DNA of 64,000 nt from Lichenostomus cassidix (taxonomy: Eukaryota > Chordata > Aves > Passeriformes > Meliphagidae), in contig CM039192.1 of assembly GCA_008360975.2 (NCBI GenBank), positions 9,950,194-10,014,193 on the forward strand, given 5' to 3'. The position numbers and the translations under genes are program-made. Positions 13,808 through 27,389 of this stretch are shown here, piece after piece; the first letter of the stretch is position 1, and each line of letters begins with the position of its first letter. The notes beneath the pieces are model-generated. The model did not search any database and was not told where the DNA came from. It was given only the letters and a program-made list of their open reading frames with translations.

Positions 13808-14999
13808 ACTGCTGCAAGGGCAGTGAGAGCCATCTCTGAGGTACCTTTCACATCCCCAGCTGCCCTCTGCAGGTGCACTTCTCTTTTTTTCTGTTTCGCT
13901 CTGAGCATTCGAAATGCACATCTTGTTCACTTAAATTTGCTGCTCATCTCTGGAAATGCAGCTGGGTTCTCTCTGGGGGAGAATTGGACAGTTAAAATTT
14001 TAGTTCCATGTTTGCTTCTTTCTTAAAGCCTTCTTTCTCCATACTGATGATGCCAGTTATAAATATGTTTTCTGTTTTGGTTTTAATGCCATCTCAATGC
14101 TGGCCAAAACCTTGTTAGGCAAAAGTCTAATTGAAGCTGCAATTATCCTCACATAACTTGCTTAATTAGACGACCATTGTATACTCTACCACCAAACATA
14201 TTTTTGGGAGATGAAAATCTTTAGAACAAATTTTGCTGGAATAGTTACAGTAGCAGAGCCTTTTCAACACCAGCCCCAGCCTTGCTGGGACCTTGCAGCT
14301 GAGCAGCTGCTGAAGAGATCCAGCACCCCAGGAGTAGAAGAACTTGAAAAATGCATTCATTCATTCATTGCCTCTCAGCTGAGCATTGCTCTTGAGTCTG
14401 CGGCTTTGAACCTGCTAGGTTTAGTGAAAAAGCCCCTGGAAGCACTTTGCAAGTGGAGTCGAAGAGGATGTGTTTTACAGCCTCTCCTGCTCAAGCTCAG
14501 TCCTGTCCTTGCATTCATCTTTTAAAGAGATCCCATGCTCCCACATTTACATGTCTGCCTTCCCCCTTTCAACAATGCATGACTCCTTGACCTACTATTC
14601 TTAACCTTAACTGACAAAAAGATTGTAATATAAATAGGACATTTATAACTAGCATTGGAAATCTCTTCTGTTGTGTGATTATCTACAAAGTGTTATTACC
14701 CCCTTTTTGCACAGGAAAATATGCCTAGATTCGCATTGATCCACCTTGAATCAATGCTTTTAAAAATCTTAGACACATTTTACTTAAGAGCAAAAGCATG
14801 CATTTTATGTTTTGACATGGTATTATTGATTGGAAAGGAGAGAGCAGTGCTCTCCACCTGACTGTCTCCTCAGTTTCCTAGTCTGGCAGTGTCTGGTAGC
14901 ACAACATCCTTAATGGCTTTGCTCCTGTTTTCTCTGCTTGTTGCCTCTCCTCTTTATCCTCCCAGTCCTCAGCACGGTGCCTTTCTCAGTTTTTTAAAG

Positions 15000-15140
15000 T
15001 AATCAATATTGTGCTCAAGCCTCCTGCTGTTCGCTGTCACTCATATTTGGCACAGCCATAAATTATGTATGGGTCTTTCTCAGCCTATATAAAATTTCTA
15101 TTGCATTTGTCAATTGCTAATCAATAGTTCACTTTTCTTA
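15000..15140. promoter_or_regulatory. Candidate conserved non-coding block
   Basis: GTAATCAATATTGTGCTCAAG, GGCACAGCCATAAATTATG, CCTATATAAAATTTC and GTCAATTGCTAATCAATAG are packed into 140 bp. No repeats and no coding frame. Strongly enhancer-like in composition, with conservation untested. Confidence 0.4.
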
Positions 15141-18100
15141 TCCTCGAAGACACACACATGTTCTGAAGTTTTAACGCAAGCAGACTTCCCCCCTCACATG
15201 TAGATGAGGAGAGCAGTGAGACTTCAGCTAATAAGTAAGAATCTGCAGAGGTACAAATGTAGCCCTGGTGGTCTATTTGAGAAGACATTAATATAAATCT
15301 TCCATCTGCAGGGCTTTGGTTTCTGTTTTTCACTGTGGAGGTCCATGCCTCACAGCCATGGTAGGCAGTGTTTTAGCATGGCTTTGCTTACCTGTGACCC
15401 TTTCAACCTCCACTGCACAAGATGCTCACAGTGGTAGACTGTTTGAACTTCCAGAGCTAATGGCATCTGACATTTAAGTCAACCTTAAAGAAATCTCGGC
15501 AAACCCAGTCACTTAAACTAATATGTCAGTGTCTCTTTAAGGAGGCATATTGACAGTCTTTGTAAAATGTCATGTTATGTTGATGTCCCAATCAAGTGCA
15601 TGGCTCTCCCTTTCCCTATCCAAGTTTTCACAAGCTTTGAAATTGGGTTGTAAACCAAAAAAAAGGAACAAATAATTCTTTTGTATAAAAAGTGCATTTT
15701 AAAAAAGTTGGATTGCTGACTATCTGAAATAAGTGAGTGGGCCCTGTAGCATCAGCTTCTGCTGCAGCATCTTTAATACATACACAACTGCAGTTAGCTG
15801 AGGCAAGGAGAAAGTACCAGTGGAGTGAGACTGCTTGAAACCATATTTTGCTTTAGGCAAAACAGTGTGCTAAAAGAGCTGAAAACAAGAAAAGCTGCCT
15901 ACTGCTATCTCTGCAACATTAAACATCAAAACTCAAGCCATTTGCTAGTGAAGGTTGGTCGCTTGAATAAACGCTCGAGATTTGAGAAACTACTGGTCAT
16001 GATGGGGAGAAGAGAAAAGAGAAAAGAGAGCTTATTCCTTCAAAAACATGACACCCCTCATCACTCCAGAAAACCAGTTGCTGCCTAAGTAAATCCTCAA
16101 TTAGGGCTGTTGGCTGCAGATCCTGGAGCGGTGCTCGACAGAGGGATTTGCTAGAGCACTCTCCATTTACAACTACGTGTGCTACAGCTTTCTGATTCGG
16201 AGTCCAGCAGGGTTTGACCTTCAGGCCATGCTGCAAAGGTCTCTTCGCTTTGGAACAGATGGTGCCACTTTTATTCACACTGAGTAGTGTTTTCCTCCTT
16301 AAGAGGGCTGACATCTCAGCTAAATTACACTAAAGTAGGTCCAGCTGTCTGGCTTTTCCAAGCTGCACTGACGGGAGAGTGTGTTTTCAAAAAGGCATCA
16401 TTCTCCAAAATGCAGAGTGCTCATGGGCATTTCAGTGACTACTTCATGTCCAGGCTTTTGCTTGCAAACGGGGGAGATGTGAGCCAGGTGTCATGCAGCA
16501 AGGAGAGACCAAAATGAGAGCTTGTGCAAGGGGGTGTGCAGCTCATTTGGGCTACAGTAAATTACTTTTTTTATCATAAGGGAATACAGAGATAGATGAC
16601 AGATGGGTAATATGAGAGGTAAAGAGATTGTATTATTAATGGTATAAGAAATAGTTTCACAGAAAGTTGATTCCTTTGCATGGGTTAAACCTCTTTCTCT
16701 GAGACAGCTGAAGGTTTTGGGGTGGTTGAGCAGAGGAGTTTGGATTACTGGATGTCTAGAGGTGGAGGTTATGGAGACCTCAGCCTAAATCATGGAGACC
16801 TAGAGAAACTCCATGGTCTTGGCTATTCCAGGTTCACACAAGTGTGACCAAGAATATTATGCAGCACATTACCTTTCAGCCAGCTCAGAGGGCCCACCTG
16901 CCTGAATGAAACAGGAGTCCCTTCCCTAGGAATACCTGTTCCTGAGCCAAGAGAATAAATGTGGGAGTAAAGAAGGAGTAAAGAGAGTAAAGAAGGAGTA
17001 AAGGAGAGACTTGTCCAGAGTCATAAGGCATCAGAGAGGCAGACTTGGGTGGCAGGGCCACTGCTGCTGCCTTCCTTCTGAAGCTTCTGCCTATTAGCAG
17101 AGCTCCATTAAGTACTTAATAAATTAATTTGGGAAGGACTCACTGCACCATGCCCTGTGCTGATTAGCAGCATCACTTCCAGATGATCTGTGTGTTACTG
17201 GGTGCAAAGCCCTGTGCCTGTGTGGCTCTCATTGCAGTTCTGGCAGCATTTTATCCAGTCACGTCTGTTACAATATATTTGATCTCTGGACAGAACTTAG
17301 ATGGAAAAAAGAGGAAACATGGGGAAATGTGTATTCAAAGTGTGAGTAAAATGTCTTTTCAATGAGAGGAAGGGGTTGTGCATGTACCTCATAACAAACA
17401 CTCAGGTATGATCTGTTTGGTGCCATTTGGCTTCAGTAGCCTCCCCTCTGCCAAGGGCTGAGCTATGTGACAAGTCAGGCAATTCAGGAAGTGTGCAGGC
17501 TTTCAGTTCAGAGTCATAGCAAAACACCTCAGTAAAGGAATTCTATGGGCTTATGAGGTTTAGCTAAGAATCCAGAAATGCTTTCAAGTTTTGTGACTTT
17601 TACTCATTTTCTGATTCTGGAGAACTATTTGTTTTGGCATGTGTGATACTGAATGGTAAGGGACATCAGACAGTAGCCCTTTCTTTTTTGTGTTCTTTCT
17701 TTCTTGTCTCTGGCAAATGGGGACAGATTAGCTGAGGTTGAGTGACGAGGTCACTGCCCTCAGCTATCTGCTGTGTCCCCACTGCATGGTCAACTGAGCC
17801 ATTTGTGAATTAGCTGCTGAGCCACTGATTCCTACAGCACAGAGGTTTAAAGTGGGCTGAAATTGTTTATGGTTAACCTGCACATTAGTTCAGAGGCTGA
17901 ACCACAGTGCAGAAATGGTTTGAATGCTGCTATATGCAGAGTGGGACAGACAGTATGGGATAGTAAAACTTCCTTACCTATCGAGCAGAGCTTGTGCTAA
18001 GTGTCTTTTAATGTGTGCAGTCTGAGACAATGATTAAGGCTCTTGTTATAATTTGTATTTGTCTCTACAAAACTCATGTTTCTCTCCCTTTGCTGAGAGA

Positions 18101-19154
18101 GGAAGCCATTCGATCCACTGCTTTTTCCCGGTGCTGGGAAAGTTTCTGTGCATTTACAGGACCCACTAGTCAGCAGAGAAACTGAAAGTGGGAGATTTGG
18201 TCATGCAGAGAAAGTAACAAGATAAAATAACTTTTCTCCACTTTGAATTTCCAAGAAAATATTTTTCCTGTTCTGTTGGAGCTTAGATCAGCCCAGGGAC
18301 ACTTCCTTGTTAATATCACTCCTATAAAGTTAATTTTGAAGGCTCTTGACAGAAGGAAGGCACACTTTCCTTGGATGCACTGGTCAGCTGGGTGCCTGCC
18401 CACAGGCAGTATCCAGCAGGTGCTGTTTTGATAGACATACCAACCAACTTCCATGCATCTTTCAGCCTTTTATTGTTTCTGTTTGCAGGGCACCTTTTTA
18501 CACTTGGAAGTGGGGTAAGAAGGGTGAGTTTATCCACTAGAGAATATACCTCTCTGTGCAACCTCGCATATTTTGCTTTTCTAGAATTAGTGTTTTGTCC
18601 TAATATATTGAATGCTTCCATTTTAGAGCAGATGATTAGGAAAGTTAGCAGAGGAAAGCAACAGTTCATGCTGAGACCCTTAGGACTTGTTTGGACTCTT
18701 TTCCCATGCCTGTGCTAGCTGGGCCATGCTCTCACAGTGCTGCAGAGAACTCAGTCCCAGAAGCACAATTCCCTGGAAAACCAAACTGCTGGCCATTGTA
18801 TGGTGCAAAACCTTTTCGGCAGTGGAAATCTCCCATGGTCTCTCCAAATTTTGATGAGCCAACAAGCAAAAGCAGAAGCACTGCTCACTTCCTACAGGCT
18901 CTAATTCTCATGGCGCCAATGGGAGCTGCTCATCCCTTCGGGAAAGAATGGGAAACAGGAGGCCAGGAGCCCTGCTGGCGCCCACTGCCAAAAGTCTGCA
19001 GAGGGGCTGGGTTTGTAGGATTGTAAATCATCCGGAGCAAGAGAGCTACGTTAGTTAATCCCAGATGAGGATCAGGTCACCTGCCTTGCAGCCCAGACCA
19101 TTTCCCCAGGACCACTGCACTGGCTCAGATCCTGTTGGCTCTAATTCCACCCTT
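15141..19154. other. Gene-desert sequence
   Basis: No gene seen. It includes the 20-bp tandem repeat at 16,965-17,004. Short overlapping frames at 18,322-18,718 on both strands show no recognisable protein. Confidence 0.55.
16965..17004. repeat. 20-bp direct tandem repeat, two copies
   Basis: GAGTAAAGAAGGAGTAAAGA (16965-16984) is followed at once by the same 20-mer with its last base changed to G (16985-17004). The unit is itself built from a GGAGTAAAGA-like half. Confidence 0.85.
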
Positions 19155-19440
19155 TGTTCTATTTTTGTACAGTAGGTTTTTTAATTAGTAACTCTGCTGA
19201 ATTTATAACACGTTGCGACTGCACATCCTCTGAGCATAAATAGAGCACAGAGAAGAAAGGGGGCAGTGATTTAATGCCAGATCATCGTGGGCCCAATTCA
19301 TAAAAATGTTATAGTTTTTATGTAGGAGAAGGAGCATCCGTGTAGCATATTTGGAATTCATTGAATCTTCTTTCTTATGCATAAAAGTTGCCAACTGCTC
19401 ATTACTCACTGAAGAGATTCATAACTCAAAAGAGGGCAGA
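19155..19440. promoter_or_regulatory. Candidate conserved non-coding block
   Basis: Contains TTTTTTAATTAGTAACTC, GAATTTATAACACGTTGC, CCCAATTCATAAAAATG and GAATTCATTGAATC. Repeat-free, with no convincing frame. Inference from texture only. Confidence 0.3.
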
Positions 19441-21559
19441 AGCAGAAGAAAAATGAGCATGCCCTACTTAATGTGTAAAATTCAAATATTAAAAAAAGAA
19501 AGAAAATCTGGCAGGGATACAGGGTAAGTAAATCATCTCTTTAAAAAAGAAACCTCTAATAATTACCTAAGTACAAGATTCATGGCTGATAACTAGTCAG
19601 AGCAAAGATATGTGCATAACCTTACTTCAGGTTTTAAACAGCACTTGTGATTATTTTTGTTTTAAACAATGGCAAGTCTGTTTTCCTAGCAAACTGTATA
19701 GTTCAAACAAAACTTTAATACATTTGTTGGGGGAACCACATGCAGGAAATAGATTATTAGGGGAGAAGATGTTCTTCCATTTACGGTGATCCTAGAGCAG
19801 AGAATACAGAGAAAACACATTAAGAAGCACTTCACATTTTTCCTTTGCTGTAACCCAACCCAGACTTGTGCCCAGAAGAGACAGCCTCCTTTGATCATTG
19901 CAGATCCATATTGACATGTCCCATGCCATCCTTCACTCTCTAATCTCTCAGCACTGTGCACATTGAACACATTGCTATACACACACTCATTACCGTTCCG
20001 AACAAGAAACCACATATACTGTACCAGAAACCACAACTAGACAAAAGTCATTGGTCAAAGATCATTTACATTCCTTTTTAGTTGCTTCTCTCTCCAGAGA
20101 AGTTCTGATTTATCAGGAGATTTGTGTTGTAGTTTTTTCCCAGCACAGTGCTTCTTTACACTTGGATGGGGACAGGAGAGGCAAGGGGAGATGCAGCAGC
20201 TTTACTTTGCTTTTACTTTTCAGTTCCCTGACTTCTCAGTTCTCTCTTTCACACTGAGTGTGAGAAACTTTGCTCTGCTGTCTCTTCTCACCTGTCTTGG
20301 CACCTTTCTTGGAGGAGGAAGAAGGTGGAAGGAGAGTGTGGCATGCATGTTGTAACTCTGAGTACAAAGCCCTTGCAGCAGACAGAGGTGCAGCTGTGCC
20401 TTACGGAGCACAGAGCTGCCGTGTGCTGAGTACCAAAGCACAACAGCTCAGTGCAGCACCTCCACAGCGGGGTGAGGTGTAGGGGTCAGAAAACTTGGAT
20501 GGGGAACAGTGTTGATATCTGACAGTGGGTGTAAAAAGAAAGGATGCCATTTTGATAGCAGTGAGAGTGTCAAGCAATGGCCCAGCAGCCCAACTGGTGC
20601 TTTTGCAATGCAGGGTTTCAGTGGGAGAGCAGCAACACTCTGGCAGCTGCAGCAGTGCTCTGGTGTGAGATGAGCAGCCCCTGGCTCTGTCTTCGTGGTG
20701 GCTCGTGGTGCACCAGGTCACTTTTCACCCCTCCCCTGGGAGAGGGAGAGAGCATGCATGTCTTCTTGGCATCTCCTATTTACTGATAGCAGCTCGGGGC
20801 ACTCCCTGAAGCTACATCTGTGCTTGCAGAGACCTCAGCCCTACCCAAAATACATCAAGAATTCTGGTGAAAGTGGCAGACAGAGAAACAGCCAAGTGTT
20901 TTTTGACTTTCAAGGCTGACTAGTACATAGACATCCCATAGCAAACCATAGAAATTATTGCCATCGGTTTCAGTGGGAGCACAGTAGAGCCTTTAATGAG
21001 GTCAGCTACAAGGACATGGATTTGACATCAGAAGCAATTCCTGATGTGCTTGTTATCTACTCTTGGAGGAACCCTGGCTTGCTTTCACAGCCAGCAATAG
21101 AACAAATCCAACAGCATTTTCTAGAGTTCTCTTTGTTTTTTTACTAATAGGCAAGATTCACAGACAGGCATAAATATTGGAGACAGGGCCTAAGGTGTGT
21201 CTCTGCACTCATTTCATACTGGAGATCTTAAGAGAACTGCAGACAACTCTCCCCACACCTCCAGAGTTTTAAGAAGATGATGGTTTCAGTTGGCAGAAGT
21301 CACTGAGCTCCAGTGGGCTGTTAGGTGATACATTTTGAAAGCACGTAGCAATCAGATGCCATACCCTGTCCTAAGTCAGGCATGGCCAATTTCTTCCTCC
21401 CAGCCAGTCTCTCCCCTGCCCTTCCAAATGGATGTAACCTTTCCCTGCCCTGCCATTCCCAGCTAGCATATACAGTTTCTGCAACCAGTCAAGAGCTGCT
21501 GAGTAGCATCACACAAATGACCATATTTGAATGGACCCCCAAGCAATTCCTGTCCATCT
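19441..21559. other. Gene-desert sequence
   Basis: Nothing supported. Overlapping minor frames around 20,220-20,920 lack any known domain. Confidence 0.5.
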
Positions 21560-22060
21560 AAAGTTCATTAAAAAAAATGCCTGAGATAAGAACAGCTGTG
21601 TGAACATAAGATGCTTCATTATTTTATTGGGCATCTGATTTGTATCTCACTTGCACAATTTTTTCACTGGATTGACCTTATTGCCCTCATTGAAGTCTAC
21701 TAATAATTTATACTGATCAGAATCAGTCTATATAATTATATATCATAATTATCAGCTGCTATAAATTGGAGTTGGTCCACTGAAGTCTAATTACACCACC
21801 TAAGGAGCTGACTCATTTGTTATGACTCTGTTATACAATAGACTGAAGCTAATTATACTGTATGTCTATGTGTGAATCTTGGTGTGTATTTTCCGCCTCT
21901 CTTTATCCTCTTTCATTCCCCATTGATTCTCCAGTGTTTCCAATTACATTAGTTATTTTGCTCCCTGTGGAAATAGTTTCCAAGAGACACTTTTAGGAGC
22001 CTGGAATTAACTGACAGTCTGGAAGCTCAATTTTGTGGCCTCGTGTTTGCTGTGATCTAG
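21560..22060. promoter_or_regulatory. Candidate conserved non-coding block with AP-1-like sites
   Basis: AT-rich, repeat-free. It has TTCATTATTTTATTGGGC, CTAATAATTTATACTGATC, a 14-bp perfect palindrome TATATAATTATATA (21729-21742), an AP-1 consensus TGACTCA (21809-21815) with a second ATGACTC about 10 bp on, and GAAGCTAATTATACTG. Enhancer role inferred. Confidence 0.4.
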
Positions 22061-22330
22061 AGGTGTCAAATTGCCTACATTTTTACAAATCTAACCTTTC
22101 AACATGTTTCAGAGTCAAATTTATAGCTGTATATGTGCTTGCTGTTGTCATTCCAACATCCCAAGCAGAGAGTATTTCCCCCTGTATTAAAAAATGAGCC
22201 TTTGATGAGAAATGCAAGGAAATGGCATTTTTGTTAGTGCTGTTGCAACAGTGAGAATCAGAAACCTTTGATAACATTTTTTTGGAAAGGTAGGGAAGAA
22301 GCGACCGTGGCCTGTCTGTGTTCATCCCAG

Positions 22331-22408
22331 CACTCTGAATCTGAAGTGGTGTTGCATGTACATGGTGTTCACTCTGAATCTGAAGTGGTGTTGCATGTAC
22401 GTGGTGTT
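22331..22408. repeat. 39-bp perfect-phase tandem duplication
   Basis: Two adjacent 39-bp copies (22331-22369 and 22370-22408) beginning CACTCTGAATCTGAAGTGGT differ at a single base (A versus G in the GTAC[A/G]TGG segment). Such near-identity points to a recent event. Confidence 0.95.
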
Positions 22409-22448
22409 CAGGAGTGGGCAGTGCTGTCCAGGGGTGGGCAGTGCAGGC
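22409..22448. repeat. Adjacent 20-bp tandem duplication
   Basis: CAGGAGTGGGCAGTGCTGTC (22409-22428) is followed by CAGGGGTGGGCAGTGCAGGC (22429-22448). It directly abuts the 39-bp duplication. Confidence 0.8.
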
Positions 22449-22791
22449 TCAGTGCGTCCCTGAACACGTTCCAGACAGCTCTGAGCCATGCTCTGCCATA
22501 TGATCCAAACGAACTTGTCTGATGACTGGTAGCAAGTTTCAACTGTTACTAAATCAATAGGGGAAAGCTTCCCGAGATGGCGTTGGGTATGTGAGATTAA
22601 AGTGTCCAGATAAGGAGAGCATGCAGTGGGTATATCCAGTGCTACCAACAGTTTCAGGAAACAGCTGACATATGGCTCGTTCCAATTTCCAGAGACTGGG
22701 AAATATAAACAGAATGCCTTTAAATGTATTATACAGAGAAAACAGTCTTCATTTTTCTTTTGCTCAAGTGTGCTGCAACCAGATTGCCTTC

Positions 22792-22808
22792 TTTTTTTTT
22801 TTTTTTTT
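22792..22808. repeat. Poly(T) tract, T17
   Basis: Uninterrupted T17. Confidence 0.9.
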
Positions 22809-25800
22809 ACCTTGTTCTGTACTGCCCGCAGTCATTTTATTCACTGATTTGTTCTGTATTAATTGCAGTGGTGTGGTTTGCTGAGTAACAGGTACATGAC
22901 CATCCCAGCCCTCCTGCTGCTGTAGGATAATGCTGACCTTACAGGTTAGCAGGGATCACCATTCAGCTGCTGCATCCTTGTGGGGTGAGACAACGGCGTT
23001 TGCACAGGGCAGGTCCCTGCAAGCCGTGGGTCACGCAAAGGGAGGGGCCATGGAAAGGTAGATGGCACAGCCTTGGTGCAGGGTGAAATATATCCATGCA
23101 GTGTATGCACAAACAGTATTAAAAAGTAATGTAATTTCAATGGAGTTCTGCATGGAATGATGGGTTTTTACTGAGCAAATTGTCCATTGTGGTCACCTTC
23201 TCTGTCCTTTCAATTGAGGAAAATGTCACGAAACCTCTATCACAGCATGGAGTCATGAGGGTCAGGAAAATAAAGTTAAATCAAACTTACTGTGTTGCAA
23301 CACCTGTAGGACAGTAGAGTGCTCACTCTTAAGCACTGCTCACACCTTGCCCTGCCAACAGGACAAAAGAACAAAATGCTTTGGCTCATGCCATTGCTGT
23401 TGCTCATCCATCTCCATAAGTGTTGTAGGAAGACAAAAACCTCAAACTCCCCAAAAGAAAAGTTAATTTTTTACTTTTTTCATCTGTGCAACACCGTTCT
23501 AGTAAATTACCTCTCTGCTTAGGATCAGGGCATCTCTGTTTCCTTGCTGCTTCTCTGACTTACTGTGTTCAAGCTCTGGTTTCATGTGGTATTTAAAAGA
23601 GGGACCTTTTGTCAGACACTTCTATTTAGGTGATGATAAACAGATTAAAGTCAAAACTGTAAAGAAAAGTAGACTAGCAATTAAACCATCAAATATAACC
23701 TGCGGCAGATTTTGTTAAATCCCCTGGGTTTTAATCAGGTGGAATCCAATCACTTTAACAGAGCCAATGAGGTTGTGGTTTTATGGGTGCAGCAATGGCA
23801 ATTCCGCCCTCTGCACAAAATGTTTACAGTCTTTGGTTCTTCTCTAGTTTCAGCTGCTTATATCCATTGTGTGAATTTATTAGTCACTTGTAATTTCTTC
23901 ACTGATTTTTGTTAAACTGTTCCCTGGCTCATGATCTTGGCAACTTATTTCTGTTGGTTAAACAAGCTTGCTTGTCAAGCAGGTTTTCCCAATGTCACAG
24001 TTCCAGTATTAACTCTCTTTGTTGAGTAATGCTACTTCTTATCCAGGATGAGATCAGACTTCATAACAAGTGGATCAAAGCCATCCAGTTTAGATCCAAA
24101 ATTGGAGCTGAATCCAAGCATTCTTGAAATTTGAGGATGTTTGGGTTGAGTTCTGGTTCGACCCTGCCATGAGGAAAAGTTCAAGCAGTAAAGTTCAGAG
24201 CTGGGTTTGTATTATCTCACTAATTAAAGGAGTTTTTAGTCACGCATTTTGTCATTTGGTCTGTCTCTTATAACCAATGGTAAAATGTGATGAGCTCTAA
24301 ACTGTCCAACAAGGAGGTTTAACACCTGCTGAGATGAGCAGCACAAGATTTCCCCAGAAATGCTGTGTTGTACTTAAACAATATATCCTCTGCTGGCAGC
24401 TGGAGAAACCTGGTCAGTTAATAGATGGAAACCTAAGAAGCAGCAAAGAGCCAAACTATTTTTTATCAGAGTACTTTGATTCATATTAAATGCTACACAT
24501 TTCTGAACACTCTACTTGGATTTCTACCCAAATACCAAAGGGCTGTTACAGACGTATCCATAACAAAGGCAGAATTACTGAAACCTCATGTGAGAAATGC
24601 TGTTCTTAACATTTCCTTCAACAGAGTTTTGCAAATGAACTAATGCTGATTTGTTCAGATATGGCCCAAATGTTCATATTGATTTTGTGGGCTGTTCACC
24701 CAAACATCTCAACTGTGGCAAAGGTTTGACCCATCACCCCCCTGACGCCTAGACCAAGATGTTATGGTGTGCAGTGATGCTGATAATATTGCATTTCCCA
24801 GGAGCTTTAATGCTGCAGTGTGATGAAGACACATTGTGATACATGAGTTTCAAATCCAAAAATTTATATGTTATACTGGTATTTCAAAAGAAATTCCTCA
24901 GAATGCTTTTTAATAATGTAAACTCAGAATCTTATATTTCAGTTGTAAACAAAGAATTGTACCCTTAAAAGTGGTTAGTTTGTTTTTTGGGTTTTTTTAA
25001 ATTTAATAATGAGAGTAGCTCTTTTTCTAGATAAACACACTTTTGCACTGGCAAATATTTAATACATTTCAGCCAAAAAGAAACAAAGTGTAATAACTGT
25101 GTAACTAGGATCATTTTGAAAAGAGCCATGAGTTGTGTAATTGTGGCTTTGTAGTTTATATAATCTGGGAAACCTGATATAAACCTTTGAAGCATTCTGA
25201 AGTTAGTGCTATGCCAGAGTTTAAATGAACTTTGTTCCTGTTCTCAATGCTCAGTTGCTGGTGAAAAAGGAAACATCAATAGTCTCTTCATGAAGTATTT
25301 CTAAAATATTTATCTAACATGAATATTTTTGAATTACAATGCTTTTACAAACTAGTAATGTCCTTGTTTCTGTCTGCAAATTACATTAAAAGCAGCTATA
25401 TACATCATTCCTGCTCTAATACAGAATTGTTGTAGGACCTGTGATCCTCTATGAGCCCATACTACGTTAACCTCATGAACCCATAGCTACTTCTTTATAA
25501 TTTCTTAATTATGAAGGGTTTTGTACTGAAAAGTTTGACAATGTTAACCTAAATTAAAGGGGGGGTTAGAAAATAAATGTGGCTTGCTAATAGTGCAGGC
25601 AGTGTTTTTAGAGGCTTCTAGCTTTCACAATGACACATCTTGTCATTATATTTTGACTTTTATATTTGAGGGGACATGAAAAGGAGAATCAATGCTATGT
25701 ATTTACCAATTAATTGACTTTTAGCCTTCAATGAAAAGGGAATTTTCTAGCATGTGCATCTGGTTACCTCTAGCATGTACCTTGCCCATGTCACTTAAAC

Positions 25801-27389
25801 TTTTTTCTCATCTGTAACTGGATCCAGGGACACTTATCTATTGTAGAGAGATATTGTGAAGATCCATTTCATGTTCTAAAGATGTTTCATCAAAAGGTAA
25901 TTTCCAGGGCTCGATACCATCAATACCTCCTATTGATTTCAGTAAGGTATGCAGTGAAAGTAATCCAATAATAAAAGCATTCAATAATAATGTGAGGTGC
26001 AAATGTCAATTTTAGCAGAAATATTCCTGGATTTCCATCTCCAGTGGGTTAGTTTCACCTTTATCAACATGTAATGATGATTTGTTCTCATTCACAGTGA
26101 GCTATGCCAAACACAACTAAGGTGAGTGCCAGGTGTAAGTATTTTCCACTCTTTCCTGTTTTCCTGGACACTTTTAAAATCATTTTAATGTGTTCAGCAT
26201 TGCTAGTACCATTTAAATCAAAATTAAGAAGAAATATCTAATGTGCAGTATTTAGCTTATTTCCCATCTCCAAGCAGGGCTGCAAATTCCAGCAACTGCA
26301 GCTACACGTAAGGATAACTTGGGATCTATCTGTATTTTTCGTGCTGAGGCCACTGCAAAAGTATTAGAAGTAAATGTGAGTGCAATAATATGGATGTTTT
26401 TATTTTACTGTGTCTCTAAAAAGAAAAAAAGAAAAAGAAAAGGTGGATTAGCATACAGGGCCCTTTATTCTAAGACTATGTACAGTGTGATTCTGAGATA
26501 GTTTATGGCCTAAGCATACGTTCTACAGAATATTCTCTGGATCCCTGAACTTTCCCACAATAGCTTTGCAGTGACGTGTCCAAAAGGATTGGTGAGTCTC
26601 ACAGAACGTGATGGAGATGTTGTCCTTGAAGCCTTTGTGCAAAATACCTGACACTTTTCAGTGCCAATGGGAGAACCTGTCTGTTTTCCCAGAGTGTTGT
26701 AACAACTCTCACTCTGCTGAGCCCATCTCTGGCTGCAGCAGGAAGTTCTAAACAAAACATTAAAATGTGTGTTTGAGCTCAGTGCCAGATTTCAAGCACA
26801 GGAGAGAATCCCAGTGCCAATTTATTACTAATTGTCCCTCCTGGCATTGTCTCTTCAACTTCTTGGAACTGCCAACCCTACAGATCACTGTAAATACTAA
26901 TCTTCTTATACTTGAGGTATCAGGTTTTCTTTGATGTTACCAAACATGTTGACTCTTATCTTGGTTGAATGCACAATCCAGACACAGTTATCATTAATAG
27001 TGTTGTGTCTGCTGCTTCATTATGGAGAAAATAGCAAGATGCTTCCTTTCAAAATGATAGCTTTTCAGCACTTCAATAATGATCAAGCCTATTTGATTTA
27101 CACCCTATTTAATGTTCAAAACGAGAGACATTTACATCTCTGAATTTAAAAAGGAAGCTAGGCCCTCATCCTGGTAATGCCTGTGTATGTGCTTTGCTCA
27201 ACACTCACAAGCCCCTTCCAGTAAACCATGTACATGAATAAATATGTGCAGGACTGAGGTCCTGTGCTTCATTTACTTGCAGGGCTGTCCTGAAGGCAAG
27301 GATTTTTCTAATGTATATAGTCAGCTTTCAACTCACAAAGGGTCTGAATCTGTTAGCTTTAACTGGCACAGGCAGATCCATTTAATTCT

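Larger units (their letters stand above)
10236..14999. other. Gene-desert sequence
   Basis: No gene supported. Several overlapping short frames on both strands (for example 13,543-13,930) have no recognisable protein content. It contains an A16 tract (13,333-13,348) and a hairpin-like inverted repeat (13,765-13,807). Confidence 0.55.
22061..27389. other. Gene-desert sequence
   Basis: No gene supported. Holds the tandem duplications at 22,331-22,448, a T17 tract at 22,792-22,808 and long AT-rich stretches (24,840-26,250) that could include further conserved elements, though I see no distinct boundaries. Confidence 0.5.

Noticed and set aside
13543..13930. Overlapping frames of 112-121 codons on the minus strand and shorter ones on plus.
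   Set aside because: No recognisable domain, and open in several frames at once, which real coding exons seldom are.
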